Counted from the first letter of the stretch, positions 11,045-20,153 are shown. The stretch: 64,000 bases of DNA from Methylocystis parvus OBBP (GCF_027571405.1 NZ_CP092968.1:930001-994000); one strand, 5' to 3'. Notes: generated from the sequence alone by a model not told the origin. Program-made: numbers and translations.

Positions 11045-11527
11045 TCAGCCTTTCCTTATAGCCGAGAATTTTCCGTTGGGTTCGAGAACGAACAAGCGCA
11101 CGTCGTCGATCCCCTCCAATCCTTTCTGACGCAGGGCGACGCGAAGGTCCTGCTCGCTGACGCCATGCCACAGAAGCAGGTCGCGATTGATATGGGCGTC
11201 CTCTCCCAGGATGATCGGCCGCCCTTCCAGGAGCCTGGATAATAATGGCGCGTAGGCGGCGAGGCGCGAAAGGCTCCAATGGAGCGCCATCAGCAAGGCT
11301 GTGGCGGCGAGCGTTCCCCATAAAGGCGCGCCGCCCGTAAGGGCTCGGCTGAAATTCGAGCCGGCGATCACGGAAACGAAGACGTCCAGAGCCGACCATT
11401 TGGCGTAAGCGCGCCGCCCGGAGACGCGGAGAAGCGCGAGCCCGAAAAAGAAGATCAGCGCCGCACGGGCGCATTCTTGAGCGAGAGAGATATGGTTCGT
11501 CGTTCCAAAAATGTCGTCGGAATTCAT
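11045..11527 (-). CDS. YetF/DUF421 family membrane protein
   Basis: 160 aa. Two or three N-terminal membrane helices (about 20-90) are followed by the small cytoplasmic YetF domain (RPIILGEDAHINRDLLLWHGVSEQDLRVALRQKG, then VRLFVLEPNGKFSAI, the standard ending). A GGGAGG site lies five bases before the ATG. It is 23 bases upstream of the DJ-1/PfpI gene, so the two may be cotranscribed. The family's function is not established. Confidence 0.88.
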   Translation of the reverse strand: MNSDDIFGTTNHISLAQECARAALIFFFGLALLRVSGRRAYAKWSALDVFVSVIAGSNFSRALTGGAPLWGTLAATALLMALHWSLSRLAAYAPLLSRLLEGRPIILGEDAHINRDLLLWHGVSEQDLRVALRQKGLEGIDDVRLFVLEPNGKFSAIRKG

Positions 11528-11641
11528 CTATCCCTCCCGGCGCGCGAAGCTGAATTCGGGGAGATATAGCGCGTCGCAGGCAGGCGGCGGCCTATGGCGT
11601 CGCTCCCGACGCTGCGGCCGCAATCGCACGCGGAGCGTGAT

Positions 11642-13225
11642 TTAAGCGGCGCTCTTTTGATAGTCTTTCACGTCCGAGAATTTGATCGCCGGATTGCGCT
11701 CGGCGTCATAGTTGAGCTGGAAGGCGGAAGAGCTCATGAAAACCGGCGCCCCGTCGAGATCGTCGGCGACGCTGGAGCCGTTGGAATCGATGAAGCTCTT
11801 CAGTTTCAGAAGTTCGCTCGAGGTTATCCAGCGGCAGATGGTGAAACGCGAGGTTTCGTAACGCGTCTGCAAGCCATATTCGGCCTCGAGCCGCTGCGCC
11901 AGCACGTCGAGCTGCAGCGCGCCGACGACGCCGACGATGGAGCCGGAGCCGTCATGCGGCGTGAAGACCTGCACGACGCCCTCTTCCGCGAGCTGTTGCA
12001 AGGCCTCGCGCAGCTTCTTGGCCTTCATCGCGTCGCTGATGAGGATGCGGCGCAGAATTTCCGGCGCGAAGCTCGGGACGCCGCGAAACACGATGTCTTC
12101 GCCCTCGGTGAGCGTGTCGCCGATGCGGAGTTGCCCATGGTTCGGGAGCCCCACCACATCGCCCGCGAAAGCCTCGTCCGCGATCGAGCGATCGCGCGCG
12201 AAGAAGAATTGCGGGGCGTTGATCGGGATGTTCTTGCCCGTCCGGATGAGCTTCGCCTTCATGCCCCGCGTGAGCTTGCCCGAGCAGACGCGCATGAAAG
12301 CGATGCGGTCGCGGTGGTTCGGGTCCATATTCGCCTGGATCTTGAAGACGAAGCCGGTCATTTTCGGCTCTTTCGCCTCCACCACGCGCTTGTCCGCCTC
12401 CTGTCCGCGCGGGCTCGGCGCATATTCGGCCATCGCGTCGATGAGATCACGCACGCCGAAATTGCGCAGCGCCGAACCGAAAAAGACGGGCGTGAGATGG
12501 CCCTCGCGGAAGGCGGCCAGATCGAAGGGCTTCGACCCCTCCTCCGCCAGCATCGCCTCCTCGCGCCAATTGTCGGCGCCGTTCGGGAGCAGTCTGTCGA
12601 AAAGCGGATCGAAAATCCCTTCCGTCTTCAGCTCGTCGCCGTCCTTGTCGATCTGGCGGACCGTCTTCGTCGCGAAGCGATAAGTGCCCGCGAAATTCTT
12701 GCCGCCGCCGATGGGCCACGTGATCGGCGTCGTGTCGAGCGCCAGGGTCTTTTCGATTTCGTCGAGCAGTTCGAACGGGTCGCGGCCCTCGCGGTCGAGC
12801 TTGTTGACGAAGGTGACGATCGGAATGTCGCGCAGACGGCAGACCTCGAAGAGCTTGCGCGTGCGCGCCTCGATGCCCTTGGCCGCGTCGATCACCATCA
12901 CCGCCGCGTCGACGGCGGAGAGCGTGCGATAAGTGTCTTCCGAGAAGTCCTCATGGCCCGGCGTATCGAGCAGATTGAAGACGCAATCGGCATATTCGAA
13001 GGTCATCACCGAGGTCACGACGGAAATGCCGCGCTCCCGCTCGATGCTCATCCAGTCCGAACGCGTCTGCTGCGCATTTCGCTTGGCCTTCACCGCGCCG
13101 GCGAGTTGGATCGCGCCGCCGAAGAGGAGAAGCTTTTCGGTGAGCGTGGTCTTGCCGGCGTCAGGGTGCGAGATGATCGCGAAGGTGCGCCGCCGGGAGA
13201 CGGGGTCGTTGGCAGGGGCGGTCAA
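11642..13225 (-). CDS. prfC: Peptide chain release factor 3
   Basis: 527 aa translational GTPase that recycles RF1/RF2. It has SHPDAGKTTLTEKLLLFGG (P-loop), the switch segment ERERGISVVTSVM, DTPGHEDFSEDTYR and NKLD, then the RF3-specific C-terminal domains. The start appears to be a TTG at 13225 that overlaps the TGA of the upstream acetyltransferase (TTGA); no ATG precedes the P-loop, and the TTG gives the expected MTAPAN...VSRRRTFA N-terminus. Expression is probably coupled to the gene before it. Confidence 0.95.
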   Translation of the reverse strand: MTAPANDPVSRRRTFAIISHPDAGKTTLTEKLLLFGGAIQLAGAVKAKRNAQQTRSDWMSIERERGISVVTSVMTFEYADCVFNLLDTPGHEDFSEDTYRTLSAVDAAVMVIDAAKGIEARTRKLFEVCRLRDIPIVTFVNKLDREGRDPFELLDEIEKTLALDTTPITWPIGGGKNFAGTYRFATKTVRQIDKDGDELKTEGIFDPLFDRLLPNGADNWREEAMLAEEGSKPFDLAAFREGHLTPVFFGSALRNFGVRDLIDAMAEYAPSPRGQEADKRVVEAKEPKMTGFVFKIQANMDPNHRDRIAFMRVCSGKLTRGMKAKLIRTGKNIPINAPQFFFARDRSIADEAFAGDVVGLPNHGQLRIGDTLTEGEDIVFRGVPSFAPEILRRILISDAMKAKKLREALQQLAEEGVVQVFTPHDGSGSIVGVVGALQLDVLAQRLEAEYGLQTRYETSRFTICRWITSSELLKLKSFIDSNGSSVADDLDGAPVFMSSSAFQLNYDAERNPAIKFSDVKDYQKSAA

Positions 13226-14415
13226 GAGCTTTCGGTTCCGGACGAGTTATTCTCGACGGGATTAGCGTCTTGCGGGCGCGACTGCAATCCTTCGCAGGGC
13301 GCTGGAGCGGCGTCGTCATCCGGCGCGCGATAACGCAGGCGACGGTAGATGGCGGCGCCGGCGAGCAGAAGGCGGCCGGACGCCGTGCGGCCATGGCAAA
13401 GCGAACGGAGCGTGATCGAATGAGTCGCGACGCGGCGCTTGAACGCCTCATCGCCTCTCAAAAGATCGATCGATTTCAGGCCGTGGTCGATGGCCCATTT
13501 GATATAATTGATCATGAGCGCCATGCCGGGAGAGCCGCGCGCGAAGGCCGGATCGAACGCCGTCAGATAGGCGAACAATTCCCCGCGATATTCGAAATTG
13601 ACCGAAATCGCGATGATCTCGTTATCCCGCTCAATGACGAAAACGCGCAACGCGCCTTCCCGCGCCATCGCGCCGACGAGCGCATTGAGCGTCGCGGACC
13701 CCTTTTGAGCGAAGAGCGACGAATGCGCGGCGGCTTCGCCCAGTCGCAGACGCTTGAGTTCGCAAAGGCGCGCGAGCGCCGGCGCCAGAGGCTCATCCGG
13801 CGCGAGCAGGCGAAACGTCACGCGGGCGTTTTCTTCGAGAACGGCCAGGCCGCGCCGATAGTTCTGACGGAATTTCTTTGGATGAGCGTCGAACCACGCG
13901 GCCCCCGTCGGCGCGTCGCTGAGGACCCGGCTGCAAGTGGCCTCGCGATGATAGGCCTGAAGAAAGCCGCCAGCCCGCTCGCTCAGAACGCCAATGCACG
14001 CGCCGGGGCGGACATCCGTCAGGACGGCGAAGTCGAATGCGCAGGATTTTTCCAGCGCGCGCCACATCTGCGCGAGCAGGGAAGGCGCGGCGCCGGGCCG
14101 AAGCACGGCGTCGCAATAATCGGAATAACCCTGCGCCGCCCATTGGAGAATGCGCAGGCCGCATGTCCTGCGGATGGCGAAGGGCGCGACGGCGTCGATC
14201 CGGTCGCCGCGCCAAGCGACGACGACCCGCAGATCGCGGGCGTCCCCATCGGTCGCGGCGCCGGCCCATGCGCCGATCCAGGCATGGCTTTGAAAAAGCG
14301 AAGCGCCCGCGTCTTCACAAATATCGCGCCATTGCGGGCCGATCTCCACGAACCGCTCATATGTCCGGACGACTTCGATCCTGTAATTCGCGTCTGTGAG
14401 ACAAGCAGAAGTCAT
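13222..14415 (-). CDS. CelD/BcsL-type GNAT acetyltransferase-like protein
   Basis: 397 aa. The order of an N-terminal domain (FQSHAWIGAWAGAA), a middle KFRQNYRRGLAVLEE segment and a C-terminal GNAT domain (VFVIERDNEIIAISVNFEYRGELFAYLTAFDPAF, then GMALMINYIKWAIDHGLKSIDLLRG) is that of the proteins annotated as CelD-like, involved in polysaccharide or envelope acylation. Its ATG overlaps the stop of the sterol-desaturase gene (ATGA, 14412-14415) and its stop overlaps the prfC TTG, so three unrelated-looking genes are coupled. The substrate is unknown. Confidence 0.82.
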   Translation of the reverse strand: MTSACLTDANYRIEVVRTYERFVEIGPQWRDICEDAGASLFQSHAWIGAWAGAATDGDARDLRVVVAWRGDRIDAVAPFAIRRTCGLRILQWAAQGYSDYCDAVLRPGAAPSLLAQMWRALEKSCAFDFAVLTDVRPGACIGVLSERAGGFLQAYHREATCSRVLSDAPTGAAWFDAHPKKFRQNYRRGLAVLEENARVTFRLLAPDEPLAPALARLCELKRLRLGEAAAHSSLFAQKGSATLNALVGAMAREGALRVFVIERDNEIIAISVNFEYRGELFAYLTAFDPAFARGSPGMALMINYIKWAIDHGLKSIDLLRGDEAFKRRVATHSITLRSLCHGRTASGRLLLAGAAIYRRLRYRAPDDDAAPAPCEGLQSRPQDANPVENNSSGTESS

Positions 14416-15386
14416 TGGTCCGCCCCGTCCGACAGAATAGGGTTGGCCCATCTGTCGAGACGTCGTTTCGCAACCGCCCACATCCGTTCCAGCGGCATGA
14501 CATAAAGCCCCCAGAGCGACTGGTTCTCACGCGCGCCGTCACAGCCGAACATGAATGTTTCGCCCGGCTCGGGGATGCATTGCGTACCGAACAGACGGTC
14601 CCAGAAGGAGAACATCAGACCGAAATTCTTGTCCGCGTGCTTTTCGGCGACGCTGTGATGGAGCTGATGCCAATGCGGGCACAGGAGCAGCGCGTTGAGA
14701 GGGCCAAAAGAGATGGGCAGATGTGTGTGACGGACAAAATCCATCATCAAAATGTCCCGCATCAAATAAACATTGATCCCGAGCACCATGACCTCGACCG
14801 GGTCGAGCACGAAAACCGACCAGAGACCGTAGCAAACGCCCGGAATGACGCCGTCCCAGACACGGTTCATCAATTCGTCGAGCGGATGCACCCGGTCCTT
14901 GGTGACGCCGACCATCACCTCGGCGGAATGATGCACCTTGTGCAGCTCCCACAGAATGGGAATGCGATGCTGGGCGCGGTGATAGAGATAGTAAGAGAAA
15001 TCGTAGGCGATCAGCATCGACGCCGTAAACAGGATCATGACGAAAGGTCCGGCTGCGCCTGACGCCGACGGGTCGACATGAAAAATCCGGCCCACCACTT
15101 CGCGCGTTGCGTAAGCCATGCCGAAAACAAAAGTCGAACCCGCGATCATCAGCGGCATGATCGCGCGGCGCACGAGCCAGAACGCAAAATCCGCGCGCGC
15201 CGATGGGTGGGTCAGAATCTCGACCGGCGCGGCGAAGGAAATGAAGTCGCGCGCCGACTTCGTCTCGCGCCCGCGCCAATACACGAACAGCGCCGAGCCA
15301 AGCGCGGTCGCGAGCAACAACGCCAGCCCCGCCAGATTTTCACCGGTCAATTTCGCTGACAGCCGGTCAACAAACCACTCGAACAT
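14412..15386 (-). CDS. Sterol desaturase / fatty acid hydroxylase family membrane protein
   Basis: 324 aa. Several membrane helices frame the di-iron histidine clusters: YHRAQH, HKVHHSAEV and HWHQLHHSVAEKHADKNFG. Enzymes of this family use O2 to hydroxylate or desaturate lipids in the membrane. Followed by a CelD-like acyltransferase in overlapping frame, it may help modify an envelope lipid. The 181 bases upstream (15387-15567) are clearly more A+T-rich than the surroundings and probably hold the promoter. Confidence 0.88.
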   Translation of the reverse strand: MFEWFVDRLSAKLTGENLAGLALLLATALGSALFVYWRGRETKSARDFISFAAPVEILTHPSARADFAFWLVRRAIMPLMIAGSTFVFGMAYATREVVGRIFHVDPSASGAAGPFVMILFTASMLIAYDFSYYLYHRAQHRIPILWELHKVHHSAEVMVGVTKDRVHPLDELMNRVWDGVIPGVCYGLWSVFVLDPVEVMVLGINVYLMRDILMMDFVRHTHLPISFGPLNALLLCPHWHQLHHSVAEKHADKNFGLMFSFWDRLFGTQCIPEPGETFMFGCDGARENQSLWGLYVMPLERMWAVAKRRLDRWANPILSDGADQ

Positions 15387-15567
15387 CTCAGCCCCGCCAG
15401 TAACAATTAAGAAACATTTATATCGAATGTACCGACTGCGCTACAATTTGACCTACATATGGTTGATCTTGAACTATGCAGTATAAGCCCGGCGTTCGCG
15501 GGGCGCGTTAACGCAGATTGTTAACCACTGGCCTGCACGGCGACGCAATCGAGACCGCCACAGGCTC

Positions 15568-16158
15568 TTACGCGAAATCCCCCGCCAGCGCCTCCCGCGT
15601 CGCTTCGGCCATCACCGCCATATGGCTGTAATTCGGGTGCGAAAAGCCGAGGATCGCGCGCGCATTCGGCGCTTTGAACGCCGCGACCTGCGCCGGCGCG
15701 AAGGGGAAATGCACGAACTGCACGCTGCTCGCTTTGCCCTCGGCGGTGGTGCGGTCCTGGTCGGTCTCCGCCCTGCCGGCGATACGCTCGCCGCCGACCT
15801 CGATGAAGGCGGCCTCCTCGATGCCGCCCATCCCAGCGAGCACGCGGGCGCGCCGCAGCGGGTCGTCGATTTCGATCATGAAGGTCGCGACGAGCTCGCT
15901 TCCCTTGGGGATGAGCGGATTATAGGCCGCGAGCTCCTCCGGAACCTGCGCGTCGCCGCCGCGCTCGATATGGAGCATCTCCTGCACCTGCAGCCACATC
16001 GTATCGAAGCTCTCGAAGTAGAAGGTCACGAAGGGACCCACCTCGACGCGGCGGTTGCGTTTGATGGCGGTGATGCGCTTGCGATGCTCGGCGCGCCCCT
16101 TGGCGTATTCGGCCCAGGGGAGAATGTCGGCTCGGGTAAGTTCGTGACGGCTCGTCAT
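15568..16158 (-). CDS. DUF3501 family protein
   Basis: 196 aa. The sequence (RADILPWAEYAKGRAEHRKRI, then RRVEVGPFVTFYFESFDTMW, and later LGFSHPNYSHMA) matches DUF3501, a family without known function that is regularly encoded beside a heterodisulfide-reductase-like Fe-S protein and a rubrerythrin, as here. The start is the ATG before TSRHELTR; the longer frame reads into a repeat. It is the third gene of the operon, after a 158-base gap holding two family 1 hairpins. Confidence 0.88.
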   Translation of the reverse strand: MTSRHELTRADILPWAEYAKGRAEHRKRITAIKRNRRVEVGPFVTFYFESFDTMWLQVQEMLHIERGGDAQVPEELAAYNPLIPKGSELVATFMIEIDDPLRRARVLAGMGGIEEAAFIEVGGERIAGRAETDQDRTTAEGKASSVQFVHFPFAPAQVAAFKAPNARAILGFSHPNYSHMAVMAEATREALAGDFA

Positions 16159-16180
16159 CTTGTTGGCGCTCCTAACTTGA

Positions 16181-16232
16181 GCCCTCGTGCTGAGGAGCGG
16201 CGATTTATCGCCGCGTCTCGAAGCACCAGGGC
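16181..16232. repeat. Family 1 palindromic repeat, copy 1 of an adjacent pair
   Basis: A 52-base imperfect palindrome containing CTGAGGAGC, an inner GGCGATTTATCGCC hairpin, and GCGTCTCGAAG. It lies 22 bases upstream of the DUF3501 start. Confidence 0.85.
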
Positions 16233-16251
16233 GAGGCCTCATTGGCAGTCA

Positions 16252-16305
16252 TTTTTCCTCGTCCTTCGAGACGGCCGCAAGCGGCCTCCTCAGGATGAGG
16301 AAAAA
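16252..16305. repeat. Family 1 palindromic repeat, inverted second copy
   Basis: A near-perfect 54-base palindrome (TTTTTCCTCGTCC ... GGATGAGGAAAAA) with the inner GGCCGCAAGCGGCC hairpin, in opposite orientation to the copy at 16181. Flanking A and T runs would let it work as a terminator on either strand, which may reduce DUF3501 expression relative to the Fe-S gene. Confidence 0.85.
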
Positions 16306-16316
16306 CTCCGCCGCCC

Positions 16317-17663
16317 TTATCGCTCGCTCGCGAGGCCGTAAGCCCGCGCCATCAGCACGATCGGATGGCCGACGCGCTCCGGCTTGGGCGCATCGCCCGC
16401 AAGGCTTTCGATCCCCTGCTCGATGTGGATGCCTGCCAGCGGGCATTCCGACACGATATGCTTCTTGCCGACCGCGTCGAGCTGGCGCATGGCGGGCTTG
16501 CCCACTTTCATCGCCGTTTCGAAATTGCCCTTCTTGTAGCCCCACGCGCCGCCATGTCCCGAGCAGCGCTCGACCACCGCGACGTCGGCGTCGGGGATGA
16601 GCCTTAAGAGCTCCGCGCCCTTCTGGCCGAAATTCTGCGCGCGCGAATGGCAGGACATATGGAAGGCGACGCCGCCGTCAATGGACTGCATGCCCTCCGC
16701 GAGCCCCTCTTTCTTGGCGATGTCGACGACATATTCCGAGAGATCGAAGGTCGCGGCGGCGAGCTTTTTCACGCTCTCGTCATTCGGCAGAATGAGCGGC
16801 CACTCGAATTTCAGCATGAGCGCGCAGGACGGCACGGGCGCCACGATGTCGTAGCCCTGATCGATATAGGACGCGAAAGCGGCCGCGACCTTGCGCGCGG
16901 CGTCGGCGACTTCGCCGATGAGCCCCTGCTCCAGCTTCGGCATGCCGCAGCAATGCGGGTTGAGGACTTTCGTCTCGACGCCGTTCCTGGCGAGCACGCC
17001 CAGCGCCGCCATGCCGATCGACGTGTCGTTGTAATCGCCGTAGCATGTGGCGTAGAGCACGATCTTGCGCGCCTTGCCCGGGCCGGCCGCGTTGCGCGGG
17101 AGCGGATTGGCCTTGGCCCTCGCTTCCAGCGTCTGCGCGGCGTATTTCGGCAGCTCGGCGTTTTTGTCGACGCCCGCGATTTTCTCTTCGAGGCCGCGCA
17201 TCGGGCCGCCCCGGCGGGTCGCCCAATTGACGGCGCCTGAGATGAGCGTCGCCCATTTGCCGTTGCGGTCGGTCTCGGCGAGGGCGCGGTCGGCGGCTCC
17301 GATTCCCTTCTTCTTCGCTTCGACGGCGCGGTAGCGCAACATCAGATGCGGGAAGTCGAGATTGAATTCGTGCGGCGGCACGTAAGGGCACTTCGTCAGG
17401 AAGCACATGTCGCAGAGCGTGCAGGCGTCCACGACCTTCTTGAAATCCGCGCTCGCGACCGTGTCGAGCTCGCCATTCGCCGATTCGTCGACGAGATCGA
17501 AGAGCCTCGGGAAACTGTCGCAGAGATTGAAGCAGCGGCGGCAGCCGTGACAAATGTCGAGCACGCGGCGCATCTCCGCGTCGAGCTTCGCTTCGTCATA
17601 AAAATCCGGGTTTTCCCAATCCAGCGGATGTCGGGTCGGCGCCTCGAGACTGCCTTCTCTCAT
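16317..17663 (-). CDS. Heterodisulfide reductase/GlpC-like iron-sulfur oxidoreductase
   Basis: 448 aa. Two [4Fe-4S] motifs, CHGCRRCFNLCDSFP (about residue 38) and CTLCDMCFLTKCPYVPP (about 81), precede two cysteine-rich CCG-type segments, NPHCCGMPKLEQG and MSCHSRAQNFG with VERCSGHGGAWG (the second degenerate). This is the layout of GlcF/GlpC/HdrD-type electron-transfer subunits. The protein has no membrane helices. It lies between rubrerythrin and DUF3501, so it likely carries electrons for peroxide or iron-linked redox work. The partner oxidoreductase is not in the window. Confidence 0.9.
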   Translation of the reverse strand: MREGSLEAPTRHPLDWENPDFYDEAKLDAEMRRVLDICHGCRRCFNLCDSFPRLFDLVDESANGELDTVASADFKKVVDACTLCDMCFLTKCPYVPPHEFNLDFPHLMLRYRAVEAKKKGIGAADRALAETDRNGKWATLISGAVNWATRRGGPMRGLEEKIAGVDKNAELPKYAAQTLEARAKANPLPRNAAGPGKARKIVLYATCYGDYNDTSIGMAALGVLARNGVETKVLNPHCCGMPKLEQGLIGEVADAARKVAAAFASYIDQGYDIVAPVPSCALMLKFEWPLILPNDESVKKLAAATFDLSEYVVDIAKKEGLAEGMQSIDGGVAFHMSCHSRAQNFGQKGAELLRLIPDADVAVVERCSGHGGAWGYKKGNFETAMKVGKPAMRQLDAVGKKHIVSECPLAGIHIEQGIESLAGDAPKPERVGHPIVLMARAYGLASER

Positions 17664-17873
17664 GATGAACTTTCTACGGGCGCCCGCAAGCCAGTTTCGG
17701 CTCCAGGCCCTCGCCCGAACCGGAACGTCGCGCCGGGGCGACCATTATCGTTGAGGGAGATCGCCGCCAATCCCCCGACGGCGGCGATGCTGTTCGCCGG
17801 GCGAACCCGGCCGGATCGCGGAAACGGGAACGGCGCGCCATGCCGGAGACGCCGCTCCCCCCCTCCGCAATTC

Positions 17874-18293
17874 TTATTTCAGCTCGTCGAGCGCCTTCTG
17901 GAAGCGGCCGGCGTGCGAACGCTCGGCCTTGGCGAGGGTCTCGAACCAGTCGGCGATCTCGTCGAAGCCCTCTTCGCGGGCCGAGCGCGCCATGCCCGGA
18001 TACATATCCGTGTATTCGTGGGTCTCGCCGGCGACCGCGGCCTTGAGATTGTCCGAGGTCTTGCCGATCGGCAGGCCGGTGGCCGGATCGCCGGAAACCT
18101 CGAGAAATTCCAGATGGCCGTGGGCGTGGCCGGTCTCGCCTTCCGCGGTGGAGCGGAACACGGCGGCGACGTCGTTATAGCCTTCGACGTCCGCCTTCTG
18201 AGCGAAATAGAGATAGCGGCGGTTCGCCTGCGATTCGCCGGCGAAAGCGGCCTTCAGGTTCTCTTCGGTTTTGCTGCCCTTGAGCGATGCCAT
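17874..18293 (-). CDS. Rubrerythrin (ferritin-like diiron protein without rubredoxin domain)
   Basis: 139 aa. The four-helix bundle has paired metal-binding motifs: [49 protein letters not shown] and [14 protein letters not shown]. There is no C-terminal rubredoxin domain, so electrons must come from another protein, plausibly the Fe-S protein encoded next. Rubrerythrins reduce hydrogen peroxide in the cytosol. The ATG is preceded by GGAGG at ideal spacing. Transcription probably starts at the promoter at 18359-18387. Confidence 0.93.
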   Translation of the reverse strand: MASLKGSKTEENLKAAFAGESQANRRYLYFAQKADVEGYNDVAAVFRSTAEGETGHAHGHLEFLEVSGDPATGLPIGKTSDNLKAAVAGETHEYTDMYPGMARSAREEGFDEIADWFETLAKAERSHAGRFQKALDELK

Positions 18294-18311
18294 TATTGCC
18301 TCCAAGGAGAA

Positions 18312-18337
18312 ATTGACGGAGCGCGGACCCCGTCAAT
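18312..18337. promoter_or_regulatory. 8-bp inverted repeat in the rubrerythrin leader
   Basis: ATTGACGG (18312-18319) and CCGTCAAT (18330-18337) pair perfectly across a ten-base loop, about 19 bases upstream of the start codon. It could be an RNA hairpin in the leader or a second protein-binding site. Confidence 0.5.
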
Positions 18338-18355
18338 GGGCTCCGGCTTCGCTTG

Positions 18356-18387
18356 ATTAGAATAATTCAAAACTGGGCCGCGTCCAA
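18356..18387 (-). promoter_or_regulatory. Rubrerythrin promoter overlapped by an Irr-box (ICE)-like palindrome
   Basis: On the minus strand TTGGAC (18382-18387) and TATTCT (18359-18364) are 17 bases apart, a good sigma-70-type promoter. Over the -10 element lies ATTAGAATAATTCAAAA (18356-18372, plus strand), differing at one base in each half from the iron control element TTTAGAA-N3-TTCTAAA recognised by Irr in Hyphomicrobiales. A repressor bound there would block RNA polymerase. Confidence 0.5.
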
Positions 18388-18479
18388 CTGAAATCGGACA
18401 AAAAGCGGCGCCATCTGGTCGCACACTGGGATTTCCGCCTTCCGGCTTGACTTAAGCCAAACCGGCTGGACCTCTGTTC

Positions 18480-19490
18480 TTACTTGAATCCGATCACCAT
18501 GGAATCGGGGCCGACGAGATGCGCGACGCGCGTCTCGCGAAAGCCCGCCGCCCTCATCCATCCCTGACAATCCGCGCCCGTATAATCGAATCCGCCGGCG
18601 GTCTCGATGAGCATGTTGAGGCTCATCAACAGGCCGAAGGCGTTTTCGCGCCGCTCATCGTCGATCAGCGCCTCATAGACGATGAGCGCGCCGCCGGGCG
18701 GGAGCGCGTCATAGGCTTTCGAGAGCAGCAGGCGCTTCTGGTCCAAATCCCAGTCGTGCAGGATATGGCCCATGATGATCACGTCCGCCTGCGGCAGCGG
18801 GTCGGCGAAGAAATCCCCCGCACGAAAACTGATGCGCGCCGCAAGTCCGTTCGCGGCGACGAATTCGTCGAATATCGGCTGCACCTGCGGCAGGTCGAAA
18901 CCGACCCCGACAAGATGCGGATGCGCGCGCGCCAGCGTGACGGGAACCATGCCCTGCGCCGCGCCGACATCGACAAAGCTGTTGTAGTCCTTCCACGGAA
19001 ACTTGTCGGCGATGGCGTTGGCGGCGCCGGCGCTGACGCCGCTCATCGCGGAGAGAAAGCCGCGCAGCCGTTCGGGGTCGGCGTAGAGCGCGGCGAAGAG
19101 ATCGCCCTCCTCCTTGTTCTCGCTCTGCCGCCTGCCCGTTTTCAGCGCCTCCGTCAGGCGGCCCCAGCTCTCGTATAGGCGGGCGTTGGCCATCTCCAAC
19201 AGGCCGCCAACATAGGAGGGCTTTGACCGCACGAGGAAGAAGTCGGTCTCCGGCGTGTTGCGGTAAACGCCACCCTCGCGCTCCAGCAGCTTCAGCGCGA
19301 CGAGCGCGTCAAAGAAGTCGCGCGCCGAGCGCTCATGCAGACCGAGCTTTGCGCGCAGCGTTCTAAGATCGGCGGGCGTCTCGGCCAGCGCGTCGAAGAC
19401 GCCGAACTCCACCGCGGAAAGCAGCGCCTTGGCGTTCCAAAAGGACATGCCGATGCGCAACAGATGTTCGGGCGAGGGTTTCATGGTCAT
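18480..19490 (-). CDS. SAM-dependent O-methyltransferase (acetylserotonin O-methyltransferase-like)
   Basis: 336 aa. The N-terminal winged-helix dimerisation domain (about 10-100: [34 protein letters not shown]) precedes a Rossmann SAM-binding domain with [16 protein letters not shown] (about 165), [11 protein letters not shown] and [17 protein letters not shown], the standard catalytic His-Asp region. The methyl acceptor is unknown; relatives act on phenolic, carotenoid or bacteriochlorophyll-type compounds. It is divergent from the next gene with a 67-base spacer. A second in-frame ATG lies six bases downstream. Confidence 0.9.
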   Translation of the reverse strand: MTMKPSPEHLLRIGMSFWNAKALLSAVEFGVFDALAETPADLRTLRAKLGLHERSARDFFDALVALKLLEREGGVYRNTPETDFFLVRSKPSYVGGLLEMANARLYESWGRLTEALKTGRRQSENKEEGDLFAALYADPERLRGFLSAMSGVSAGAANAIADKFPWKDYNSFVDVGAAQGMVPVTLARAHPHLVGVGFDLPQVQPIFDEFVAANGLAARISFRAGDFFADPLPQADVIIMGHILHDWDLDQKRLLLSKAYDALPPGGALIVYEALIDDERRENAFGLLMSLNMLIETAGGFDYTGADCQGWMRAAGFRETRVAHLVGPDSMVIGFK

Positions 19491-19557
19491 GCGAACGCAT
19501 CCTTTTCACGCGGCGGCGCCTCTTTCCGCCAAAGAACGCCTACGCTACCTTCGCCAC

Positions 19558-20151
19558 ATGGCGGATCAATATCAAAGCTTCGCCGCGCTCGCCGCGCGCG
19601 AGATCGAGGGCGTGCATTACCGCGTTCATGTCGCCGAGCGCCCGTCGCCCATCGCGGTCGTCGCCCCTCATGGCGGCTGGATCGAGCCGGGGACCTCGCA
19701 TGTGGCGACCGCCATCGCCGGCGCCGATTATTCGCTTTACCGTTTCGACAGCCTCGCGCGCCGCGCGCGAGAGAACACCATGCACATCACATCGACTCGC
19801 TTCGACGAGCCGCGCGCGCTGGCTTTGATCGCGGCGAGCGAAATTGTGCTCGCCATCCACGGCCGCAGGAATGGCGACGACAATGCGGCTATCTGGGTTG
19901 GCGGACGGCATGAGGCCCTGCGCGACGAGATTTGCGCCGCGCTGTCTGAGGGCGGCTTTACGGCGAAGGCCGTTGGCGAAGGCCATCCGCTTTCGGGCTG
20001 CGATCCAGCGAATATCTGCAATCGGGGGCGTAGCGGCGCCGGCGTGCAGATCGAGATGCCGAAAGCGCTGAGACTGGAGTTGCTCTTCGCCCGCCCGCGG
20101 CTGGCGCTTCTTGCAAAGGCGGTGCGCGCCGGACTTGCGGCGCGCTCATAA
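19558..20151 (+). CDS. Poly-gamma-glutamate hydrolase family protein (DUF867-like)
   Basis: 197 aa. APHGGWIEPGTSHVATAIAG, LAIHGRRNGDDNAAIWVGG and ANICNRGRSGAGVQIEMPKALR are the conserved blocks of this zinc-dependent family, first known from phage enzymes that cut capsule poly-gamma-glutamate. His residues in APHGG and AIHG and the Glu in WIEPGT are likely zinc ligands. No signal peptide is seen with the chosen start, though a longer frame exists. The ribosome site is weak. What it cuts in this bacterium is unknown. Confidence 0.82.
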   Translation: MADQYQSFAALAAREIEGVHYRVHVAERPSPIAVVAPHGGWIEPGTSHVATAIAGADYSLYRFDSLARRARENTMHITSTRFDEPRALALIAASEIVLAIHGRRNGDDNAAIWVGGRHEALRDEICAALSEGGFTAKAVGEGHPLSGCDPANICNRGRSGAGVQIEMPKALRLELLFARPRLALLAKAVRAGLAARS

Positions 20152-20153
20152 AC

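Noticed and set aside
15519..15540. Paired GTTAAC sites resembling a CtrA box
   Set aside because: The TTAA starts are 13 bases apart, not 11 as in TTAA-N7-TTAA, and no cell-cycle gene follows.
18367..18479. A short peptide frame (ending FQLDAAQF) after the O-methyltransferase gene
   Set aside because: No ribosome site, and it overlaps the rubrerythrin promoter region.
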